Assembly (NCBI GenBank): GCA_963969345.1
Contig: OZ017769.1
Span: 1,116,001 to 1,180,000, forward strand
Direction: 5' to 3'
From: Turbatrix aceti
Taxonomy: Eukaryota > Nematoda > Chromadorea > Rhabditida > Panagrolaimidae
Length of the DNA stretch: 64,000 bases
This document shows, in pieces, positions 1-8,617 of this stretch. Position 1 is the first letter of the stretch, and each line of letters starts with the position of its first letter. Made by a program: the position numbers and the translations under genes. The notes beneath the pieces are model-generated. The model made no database searches. It was not told the origin of the DNA and was given only the letters and a program-made list of their open reading frames with translations.

Positions 1-173
1 GTGCCAATTATTGTTATTTTAATTGCAAAATTCATTTTTTAATTGATTTACAATATTTTTTTTGCATTTGTATGAACTAAAAAATACTGTAGTTTTTTTA
101 TTTGTTTATTTGTTGAATAGTGTGCCTTGGGTAGTATGAATAAATTTTGACACACAAAAAAATGACCCTCATA

Positions 174-1405
174 CACAGGATGCAACAAGTGGGCAGTAGA
201 GCCTGAAAAAGTGTATGCGCGCGCGCGCAGTGCATTAACTTTGATAGCTTGGGGTAAAATCAGTTTTTAATTGTAAAACCAAATAATTATATCACTGAAT
301 TGGGCATGTCCTGAATTTTGCAACGAGCAAAAGTTTGTGAAAAAATATTAATTTTAAGCAATAGGCAGTGGTTTGAAGTGCAAGTTGTTAAAAATGCATA
401 ATAGCCCGATTTGCAGGCCAATAGCTAAAAGCCTGTACGGATTTGTTCGTTACCTTGCTATCCACATATACGAAAAGGTCCCGATAGCTGTCGATGTATC
501 AATAAGTAGATATCACTTGATAACCGTTTTGCCCCTTGAAAGTGCGCACGCTGTGCATTTGCTGGCCATAGTGCATGCTCCCATACGGATACCTGTCCGG
601 CGCGCAAGCACCTATAGGTGCTTCCGACAAATGATTTTTGAGTCTTATTGAATGCAAAATGTGCTTTGTGGCAAAAAAATGGCGCCAACATAGGAGGAAT
701 TATAAGTTTTTCTAAATGTTTTGTACATGCCAAAGAGTGTATGTATGTACATCGAAAATATTGGTTGTTCAGTCCATCGCATTGTTTGTTTCACGCCTTT
801 CGTGGTGCTGCGGTAGCTTTGATTTGCACCGCACCGTGCCGCTGTCGCGGCGAGCGTTCGGAAAGCGCGCACGAGCCTGGAGGTGGCACCTCCAGGTTCG
901 TTTTCTTTCCCAGGACTGCCTCTCGAGTGGCGGTCAGTTAACGAATGCAACTTTGATTTCCAAGGAAGCGCTAAATATTAGAAAGGGAGCCTATGTTGGC
1001 GCCATTTTTTGCCACAAAACACATTTTGCATTCGATAGGACACAAAAATCATTTGTTGGGACAGCTTATGTATTGCACAATGGTTTTCCATGCTGAATTC
1101 AGCGTTATCGGGGCATGACTGAAGCATCTATGTGGTACAGCAAGTTGGATATGCAGTTTTTTGAATGCGCGCCGGACAGGTCAAACCAAACCACTGCCAT
1201 ATAGCTTAAAATTAATATTTTTTCACAAACTGTAGCTCGTTGCAAAATTTAGGACATGCCCGATTCAGTGATATAATTATTTGGTTTTACAATTAAAAAC
1301 TGATTTTACCCCAAGCTATCAAAGTTAATGCACTGCGCGCGCGCATACACTTTTTCAGGCTCTACTGCCAGCTGCCACAAAATAAGGTTGAAGTTGCATC
1401 CTGTG
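174..1405. mobile_element. Foldback (long-inverted-repeat) DNA element, non-autonomous
   Basis: The outer arms (about 174-386 and 1176-1405) are imperfect inverted copies of each other. Both carry CACAGGATGCAAC at the tip, then the same run through a (GC)n stretch, an AT-rich part and a CACTGCC block. A second inverted pair lies inside (about 606-692 and 990-1063), sharing a GGCGCCA segment. The structure is therefore palindromic with a centre of about 300 bp. No transposase reading frame is visible; open frames inside are short and not protein-like. Flanks (CTCATA / CTCACATA) give no clean target duplication, so the superfamily is unassigned. Confidence 0.7.
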
Positions 1406-1791
1406 CTCACATAATGCCAATTTTTGTGTTTCTGAATTCCAATTTTTGTGTTTTATTCCGTAGTTTCTGCTTTATAATTTATTAACGCTCATGTTTCTTA
1501 GTTGTTGATCATTTCACCTTTGATTTTTCTGTTTGAGTTTTTCCCCCTTTCACTTCCGACAATTCAAAACCACCAATTTATCATTACCGACATTACGATA
1601 ACAAATTACCAACTCCTTGCATGGCACGATAATAATTACTAGTTCAACACCCATACAAAATCAGACACGTATGTATAATGGAGTTTAAAGACGATGATGA
1701 GAACGAGAATGGGTTGATTCGCAGCTCAGGAGCCGGAAGGGAGGGGAGTTATAGAAACTGTATTGCGTTGAAGCCATTTTTTGTGTTTTGA

Positions 1792-1982
1792 TTATTCGTG
1801 GATAGCCTCCAGCATTTCTGGGTACATGAAGTTCACAGGCCTGAAAATAGTTTTTATTTCACTTTAAAAAAAATTAAAATATCCACTTACTTGGTAAAAT
1901 TAATCTCGACAAAGTACCTCTTGGGGAGGGCAACGGCTTGTTGCATTTTTTCCTTGATCGTTTGGCTCATCAATGTAAGCAT
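1792..1982 (-). CDS. Small two-exon protein of 46 aa, unrecognised
   Basis: Exon 1 is 1891-1982 and exon 2 is 1792-1840, separated by a 50-bp intron with GTAAGT donor and TTTTCAG acceptor. The spliced frame runs from ATG to TAA and gives 46 residues, beginning MLTLMSQTIKEKMQQA and ending in LEAIHE. A TATAAATA box lies about 95 bp upstream on the same strand, so promoter, start, canonical splice sites and stop are all in register. No signal peptide or known domain is visible; the N-terminal half could form an amphipathic helix. The gene is too short for confident homology by eye. It could also be the 3' part of a longer transcript whose other exons I cannot see. Confidence 0.45.
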
Positions 1983-2075
1983 CTTAAAAGGCAGGTAGAC
2001 AGGTAAGTAGTAGTAGTAGCAGTAGTAATCAGACTCTCTTCGAAATCAGATACCTTTTCTGCATTTGGCGAGGGG

Positions 2076-2083
2076 TATTTATA
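2076..2083 (-). promoter_or_regulatory. TATA box for the 46-aa gene
   Basis: TATAAATA on the minus strand within a GTATAAATACCCC context. A start site 25-30 bp downstream would give a 5' leader of about 65 nt to the ATG at 1982. Inferred from position only. Confidence 0.45.
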
Positions 2084-3920
2084 CTTATCCTGTCTCCGGC
2101 AAGCTTCCCTTCGCATTTTTCAGTTTGTGCGTGCGACGATCTGGCACGCCCCTTTTTTTGGGAAATCAAGCCAAGTGCATCAATTACCAAACGTGCGGAA
2201 ACGCAAGAAAAGCGCGTGGTGCTTTTTGTAGACAAAAATATGGAGAGAGCAATAACAGGTGGCGGGCGCGTGGTGGAGTACTGATAAAAAAGGCAAATAA
2301 TACTACGTGACACTTTGGAGATGGAAACCTTGGGATCCGTAATTCTTTTGATTGGGCAAAGTGCAGTCAGGGGTGTCGTCATGATCGGAGATGTTAGGTG
2401 CTCGTAAACTTATTCAAGGACATGCAGGCATGTTCCCGTGAAACATAAAAAATTATCAAGCGCGACCGTTTTGAATGTTCCTTCGTCGATATTACTGCCT
2501 CCGTCTCGACCGAGATTGCTTGCATCATTTTTTAGAGAGAAATATACAAAAAATTACATTTTTGACGTGAAAAATAAATTTATGCATTTGAAAGTTGGAG
2601 TGCAAGGCCCTGCAGATGGCACATTTAATCAAGCATGAAGGCTGCACTTGGGTTGCCAAATGCAAAAGATGATGACATATTCAAAAAGTCTTGAAAGTCA
2701 AATGCCAAATTGATTTGAATTTTTGTGCACAAATAATCAAAAAAATTCAATGCCGTGCTAAAAAATTGTAATTTCTGCACGCGTAAATCGACCAGATCAA
2801 CCATTCTAAAAAACGCTTTCCTGCTTTTCAACGTAATTTGATGAGTCTAAAAAAATTGCCAAACGTAGAAAAAATTGGCCGGTTGATGTAAAAAATATTG
2901 CATTTGTATGTAGTTTGTTCCAGCGAATTTTTTCGGACAAAAATATTTATATCGTTTTATAACACGTTGTTGCGTTGTGAAAAAAATGTTATTTTGGATC
3001 CGAAATTCTTGTCAAAATATTGAGTGTTTGGTTCCAAATTTTATGTATTCGAGCTGCTCGAATGTTGGGCTCGGTTGACAACTCTGTTCCCAAAGTGGCA
3101 GGTGTGACCGGGAGTGTAATTTCTCAGACACAAATATAATATTATTTTCTAAAGTCTGTTTTCCTAGTCTGGATTTGCCAAAAATAGTTATAGATTTCCA
3201 AAATCGGAACGTGTTCCCAGGCAACAGTTCACTTCGCATGTTGCACAACTGAGAACGCATTGCATTGGTTACCCGATCAATTTTTCACCTTTTCGCGCAA
3301 TCACATGTGTGAAAACAACTGGATTTTCTCCTCGTCTTCGGATCAAATGTCAAATGGAGTTTTTGTTTATGACCCCGTTCTTGGCCGTTGGTAAACACGC
3401 TGATTCATCCATCCATTGGTCCTGACTCAACAACTCTCTCTTTTTTTTGCTCGCAAAAGCAAAAAGCCAGTCACGGGTTGTAAACAATCGCTTACTACTC
3501 GGCTCGTATAAATATCCCAGCCGATGCATCAAGAAACACTTATCTCGCCTATCGGCTTGTTTTTTTGTAGTCCGGCGAATCGTAGATCGTGCGCTTGTTT
3601 TTGCATGCATGTAGTCGCCATCAACAACATGGACCCTACCCGACCGACACCAATGCTCGCTCCCATTTTGCATTTCCATGCACGCTTCCCACCATCGAGC
3701 ACTCCGTGACTTTGTAATTCTCCTATTTTTGTGTTTACCTGATTCCCGCGCCCCCTCCCGCGCGTGGTTTGTTGCACGTATCCGAATTTAGCCTTATCGT
3801 TTCGTCTCCAGTGTCGTCATTTCCCTGACGCCTCCACAATCGTTCAAAATTCAGTCGGCAATCGAGCATCGTTGTCTCTTCGTAGCCTTTGCGCTCCTAC
3901 TGCTCACGACCAGCGTCACC
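2084..3920. other. Intergenic stretch, no supported gene
   Basis: AT-rich sequence with only short shadow frames. A TATAAATA-like motif at about 3507-3514 (plus strand) could belong to a transcript leading to the 55-aa gene at 3921. A possible splice acceptor (AATTCAG) lies near 3848-3855. I see no RNA gene or repeat here. Confidence 0.5.
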
Positions 3921-4088
3921 ATGGATTCGAACTCCAACGGACCAAACAGCAACCTTCCGGCCACCGGGCCATCTGGCGTCTCGCAGGAGACCTTCGACGC
4001 CGTCAACGCCGCTAAGGCCGCCAGCTGGTCGCTTCCCGATCGCGTCAAGGCTCAGCTCGAAGCCGATAAGGCTAACAAACAGCCTTGA
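3921..4088 (+). CDS. Small single-exon protein of 55 aa, unrecognised
   Basis: An uninterrupted frame of 56 codons (ATG to TGA) with strongly G/C-ending codons like the proven genes of the window and unlike the AT-rich flanks. The product has an N-terminal Ser/Asn/Pro-rich tail, then a short helical-looking part with FDAVNAAKAASWSLPDRVKA and an Ala/Lys-rich end. It has no signal peptide, membrane segment or cysteine. An AATAAA polyadenylation signal lies about 50 bp after the stop (near 4138). Function is unknown. The codon bias and nearby poly(A) signal argue for a real gene despite its size. Confidence 0.55.
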   Translation: MDSNSNGPNSNLPATGPSGVSQETFDAVNAAKAASWSLPDRVKAQLEADKANKQP

Positions 4089-4830
4089 GGATTTGTAAAT
4101 TGACTGTGTTTGTACTTGTTTACTTATTTTTGTTAATGAAATAAAAAAATATCTGCTAAAAAATTGACGCAAATGAAAATAAGTACAGTGTTGTTTTAAA
4201 AAGTTGTGTTTTTTGTTATGCATTGCATGCGATACACTCTGGATACAATTGTTACAAAAAGTGTATTATAAACGATACACATAAAATACAAAAAAATTGT
4301 ACTAAAAAAATGTACTTTTTTATTTCATTTTTTGTACTTTTTTTTTCAATTGACAATTGAAATTTTTTCTAAAAAAAGGTATTCATTTTTCAAAAAAATG
4401 TATCGCATACGACACAATTGTTTTATCCAACAAACAATGAACATTTTTTTAGTCTACCCGGCAATACAGAAAAACTGTAGCACGAAAATGTTTGGACTTT
4501 TGGCCTTCATTTTCTCTATACACGCGGCAGCCAGGTAAAAGTCATCGTTTTTTTCAAACAATTCTTACGACGTCAAAAGTCCGAGTCCAAGTTGGTCAAT
4601 TTTGTGATAACGAATAAAACGTGGGAAGTATGAAAAACACCGTCTCCAAATTGCGGTATCATTGGAATCGTCATCGTTTTTTTTGCAGAATCGAAGGATC
4701 ACCCAGATCGCACGTATACCAGTGTGAGTCACCTTGAAAAGCAATTAAATACGCAGACATTTTTTATTATTTTATTGGATAATAAAAAATTATCAGTAAT
4801 CTTCAAAGAATGCACGAAGCCTTGAAACGA
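4089..4830. other. Intergenic stretch, no supported gene
   Basis: AT-rich spacer between convergent genes. It holds the AATAAA for the 55-aa gene near 4138 and repeated oligo-A/T runs. Nothing else is supportable. Confidence 0.5.
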
Positions 4831-5418
4831 CTACCACAGGCAATCTAGCACGCCGCACTCACGAATGACGTCGTATACCTGCTTGATAGCACGCGCAGAG
4901 AAGAAATCCGTGACGTCATAAGTGTGAAGGAGCGCCATTTTATTGGTCTTGCAAATCTGGCAGAAGTTGCACTGCAGATAGCACTTTTCGTGGATCCCAA
5001 AAGCCGAATTGATGATATCCGTGCAGTTCACCGCGTTCGCAGCTTCTTCTGTACATACAATTTTTTTTCAGGTAAATAACTTTTTTTTTTAACTTACCAC
5101 TAGCCACAATGTTATCCGTACCCTGAATGAGGCATTCACCTGTGCATTGAACAAACTTTTTACCCGCCGCATCGTATTCATCGTAATATTCTTAACAAAA
5201 TTTAAAATTACCTATCTCGGCAAAAAACAAAACAAACCAGGTTCAAAAAATCGAGTACAGTACTTGTAACCGTAACCAATGAGGTATCCGTTCGCTCCGC
5301 AGTGCACCTGTTGTTCCAGTTTTTGGTATTCCACACAATCGGATCCATCCATGGCCCCACATCCCTGGAACAAGGACGCAACAATGATCGCCGCAAAACT
5401 CAGCAGAAAATAGGACAT
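4831..5418 (-). CDS. Small secreted cysteine-rich protein
   Basis: Three exons can be joined in phase. Exon 1 runs from 5418 to about 5245; exon 2 is about 5094-5197, ending at a GTAAG donor; exon 3 is 4831-5049. The product starts with a hydrophobic signal peptide (MSYFLLSFAAIIVASLF), followed by a mature part of about 145 aa with at least ten cysteines, including a CNFCQIC cluster near the C-terminus and a final ECGVLDCLW. The first intron uses an atypical TTAAG acceptor, so that junction is less certain than the second. A TATA-like box lies about 40 bp upstream. I do not recognise the family; it has the look of a nematode secreted effector or pharyngeal-gland type protein, but that is inference. 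Confidence 0.6.
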
Positions 5419-5457
5419 TACGGTACTTTGGTCAGGGAATAGAGACTGTCTTGAGCC

Positions 5458-5467
5458 TATTTATATT
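5458..5467 (-). promoter_or_regulatory. TATA-like box of the secreted Cys-rich gene
   Basis: AATATAAATA on the minus strand, about 40 bp upstream of the ATG at 5418. This leaves a very short leader, consistent with a small, strongly expressed secreted-protein gene. Confidence 0.45.
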
Positions 5468-5957
5468 GTGCGCCAAATTCGGGAACAGGTAAGAGGATCA
5501 AGTATACTTAAAGCCGGGCTAGACGCCGGTAAAGCCAGACAGTGATAACAATATTCTCGGAGAAAAGAGAGCATTGACTGCGGATTTAGATAAATATTCA
5601 AGAAAATCAAAGTGATCTGTGCACGCTGGTATCACCTTTATGCAATGTTTTGTAGAACGAACACAATAAGTTTTTCGAACAAAGAAAACTAACACAAATT
5701 AGGGTAACAGTGTCAAAACCGATACAATTTGTCAAAAAATGGTAAATAACATTTATCGACTTTAACAATAAATTTTTTTAAGAAAACTGTTACCCGGAAT
5801 GATAAAATGCAGATTACTCCCTTTTTCGTTTTTCTGCTAACAAAATTTTGCTACATCGATAAAAATTGTGGATTTAAACGATGGAAACGTTAGTTAACCG
5901 GAGAGCTACTGCAGTATACTGTACTGTACGTCTCCAAATCCGTTGGCAGCTACGTCA
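5468..5957. other. Intergenic stretch, no supported gene
   Basis: Upstream region of the secreted Cys-rich gene. Contains several GATAA/TTATC words but no supportable gene. Confidence 0.4.
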
Positions 5958-5965
5958 CTGTAGAC

Positions 5966-6439
5966 CAGTGTTGTCGGGTTACCCGACCGAAAATCCCGGG
6001 TTTCGGGTCGGGTAACCCGACAACACTTTGGCCGTTGTGTTGGGAAGAGGGTGTGCTGTCAATCAGCGCTATGGACAAACGTTGCGGGTTACTAAGAAAA
6101 TAAAAACAGGCATTCTACCGCGACCATAAAGCGAATGCTCTGCCGATGAACTCTCCGGGTATGCTGTCAATCGACATCGTGGCTAATGTAAGTTGGGAAA
6201 GCAAAACAACTCGCGCTGCCGAATAGCGGCGTCACTTGACCCCTCAGGTGTGGTGTCGGCACATGCTGGAAGCATTTGTTCGCGTTTTTCATTGTATAAT
6301 ATATGGGACGCACCTACCTAAATCATCTGGTGCCCGATGCAAAAAATTCTTTGTTTGACTTTCGGTTTGTGTCGGATTCCATAAAATTTTCGGGTTCGAG
6401 TTCGGGTTACCCGAGAAATTTCCGAACCCGACAACACTG
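5966..6439. mobile_element. hAT-like MITE with CAGTGTTGTCGGGTT ends
   Basis: The ends are perfect 15-bp terminal inverted repeats (CAGTGTTGTCGGGTT at the left, its complement at the right). The flanks CTGTAGAC (5958-5965) and CTGTTGAC (6440-6447) match at 7 of 8 positions, as expected for an aged 8-bp target duplication. Inside are further GGGTTACCCG palindromes forming a strong hairpin just inside the left end. The CAGTG terminus and 8-bp duplication are the hallmarks of the hAT superfamily. The 474-bp body has no transposase frame, so it is non-autonomous. Confidence 0.8.
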
Positions 6440-6616
6440 CTGTTGACGACCACGTGTTGCCGATCTCGTTCAGAGGAGCATTGCCAACCTCAACAAACAG
6501 ACTCTCGGCAACCGTCAGTCAAAAGATGAAAGGTCTCACCACGACTATGATTTGATTTATTTCATTATATATAAACATTTCCACACTACAAAACAAAAAA
6601 GCTACATAAACTACTA

Positions 6617-7341
6617 TCATACGAACAATTCATCGCCGACAAGGTCGTCATCTTCGTCGTCGCTGAAGTGGGCACTACTGCAACCAGCGGCCCCGGCCCC
6701 CAGCTTGCCACGACGGCGACGAGACTTGATCTGCTTGAGATGCATGATTTTCTGGTGCAACAGGGTCCGGCTGTTGGAGTGCTGGCCATTGGTCGAGAGG
6801 CGTTGCATTTCGCCGTTTGCGCGAGCCTCGGAGATTTCCTTCGCAGTCGGACACAGGATCGTGTATTTGCCGTCGGATTGTCTTTGGCTGGCAACGTTCA
6901 GCAGCATGCAAGCCCACGGTTCGTCAAAGTACCAACCCTGGTACTGAAAAAAATGAACAAACACAATTTTTTGGTCAATAATGGCATGAAACCCTAAATT
7001 TAGGCCAACAACCCAAAAACTTACTCTATTGGTAACCTGGAACGTCAGCGCATTACCGTAGGCAAACGGTACATCGACGAGTTCGAGTTTCCGGATGAGA
7101 ACGTAATTTTCGACGATCCAGACAACATTGAAGCCATCATTCGTGACGTCAGAAAATCGAACAATGCAGCTGCCCTTCGGAAATGCGTAATCGTAATTGG
7201 GTTTCTTATTCTCGAAACGAAAACGCTTTTCGTGGGCTAAAACATTTTTTTTGGGGTAAAAAAATATAAAAAAGAAAGCAACAAACCTGGTGAAGTGTCA
7301 TCATTCACCCCAGCAGAAGCAGTGTCGGTGCGGCGCTTCAT
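6617..7341 (-). CDS. Hypothetical protein of 197 aa, probably nuclear
   Basis: Three exons (7287-7341, 7025-7236, 6617-6943) splice in phase with GT/AG borders and give 197 residues. The start is the ATG at 7341, preceded by a short basic N-terminus (MKRRTDTA). The middle (about residues 25-110) is a compact mixed beta-rich region with motifs such as NVVWIVENYVLIRKLELVD and RYQGWYFDEPWACMLLNVAS. The C-terminus has a basic patch (KSRRRRGK) and an acidic tail (FSDDEDDDLVGDE), typical of nuclear proteins. An AATAAA signal follows about 60 bp after the stop. I do not recognise the family. The ORF and splice pattern are convincing; function is unknown. Confidence 0.7.
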
Positions 7342-7699
7342 CGTTCCTTATTTTCGAGGGAAGAAAAAATGAACGATGAAACGGAATGAAAATAAAGAAC
7401 GCTGCAGTCTTGCAAGCTAGCTAGCAAGCATGGGAATGAGCGTGCGCGCATGTCGTGTTGGCTGGAAACACCGTAAATTTCTACACCATGTCTACAACTC
7501 CTGACACGAAAGTTGTGCGCGCTTTTTCGCGTTTTTTGAAAGTGATGTCGTTCTCGTGCCATATGGCATACCGTAAGAAAGTACGTTTGAAAAAAAAGCT
7601 ACTGCTGTTTTCAAATTTAACGAACCCAGGCTTTTTTTATGTTACTGTGCTTGAGTTTCTGTATGTTTTCGCCCCACAGCCGGATTTATTGGTCTTATG

Positions 7700-8391
7700 C
7701 GCGTTGTGTAGGAGTGCGGCGAAAAAGAGGTATTTTTTGAATAAAGTGGCCACTTAGTCATCCATTTTTTGAGATTTTGTTTCTGAAATTTTCAACGGAT
7801 GTTAGGAAAAGGGTCGGATATACAAGGGTGTCAATCGAGCCGGGCGGGCCCGGAAAGCCCGCGGCCCGGGCCGGAGGCCCGGTTTAAAAAAAAAAGAAAA
7901 TTTTAGAACAAAATTTATTCAAAACAGTCAAAAATGAACCAAAAGCGTGCTCATTTTGAGTAAGCCTCCCCCATTATGAATGACAACGTGTATTTTTACC
8001 TTTTCAACTCATATTTTTCGACAAATTGAAAAAATTTTAGTAAATTTTGCTTCAATTTTACCCTTTGGTAAAAAGGCGGCCCGGCCCGGGCCGGGCCGGG
8101 CCGGACCTTACCTCGAGCGGGCCGGGCCGACAAAAATTCGGCCCGTTGACACCCTTGGTCGGATACACGGCTATGTTTTTAGTTTTTCAAAATTCTGGGA
8201 CCCAAGCCTAAAAATGTCAAAAAACGAATATCTCGAAAACGAGATCCGATTTTGCAAAAGTAAAAACATAGCCGTGTATCCGACCCTATTCCAAACATTC
8301 ATGGAAAATTTCAGAAAAAAATCTCAAAAAATGGCTGATTAAGTGGCCACTTTAATCAAAAAATACCTCTTTTTTGCCGCGCGCCTACACA
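7700..8391. mobile_element. Foldback element interrupted by a younger MITE
   Basis: The left arm (about 7700-7820 plus its continuation at 8158-8190) and the right arm (about 8260-8391) are inverted copies. Both include GAGGTATTTTTTGA, AAGTGGCCACTTA and AGGGTCGGATACACGG. CTTATG occurs immediately outside both ends (7694-7699 and 8392-8397), a candidate 6-bp target duplication. Removing the inner element (7821-8157) with one copy of its duplication makes the left arm collinear with the right, so this element was present first. There is no coding capacity. Confidence 0.65.
7821..8157. mobile_element. GC-rich hAT-like MITE nested in the foldback element
   Basis: Terminal inverted repeats CAAGGGTGTCAA (left, after two extra bases TA) and TTGACACCCTTG (right). 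Perfect 8-bp duplications GTCGGATA lie at 7813-7820 and 8158-8165. Subterminal regions are extremely GC-rich, with repeated GGCCCGGGCC palindromes, against an AT-rich centre. The 8-bp duplication and the end sequence fit hAT. It is non-autonomous. Confidence 0.8.
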
Positions 8392-8617
8392 CTTATGTGT
8401 AATTCATTTGAAAATTCGTGTATCTTGTAAAGATTCTAAGAGATAAAAGTACGAAATTGTCTGATTTTGATTATTTATTTCAAGGAACACTGCGCGTTGG
8501 CATTGTGCGCCCAACAAACCCATCTTTTCACCAAAAAAAATGTGTTGTTCTGGTTTCCCAATTTTTGTTGCACAATCTGGCGTCATATTGGCCATCGAAT
8601 GAGTCCTATCGTCGTTG

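Noticed and set aside
1678..1791. Plus-strand micro-ORF of 37 codons (MEFKDDDENENG...)
   Set aside because: Abuts the stop of the minus-strand 46-aa gene and lies in its probable 3' leader; no promoter, splice or homology support.
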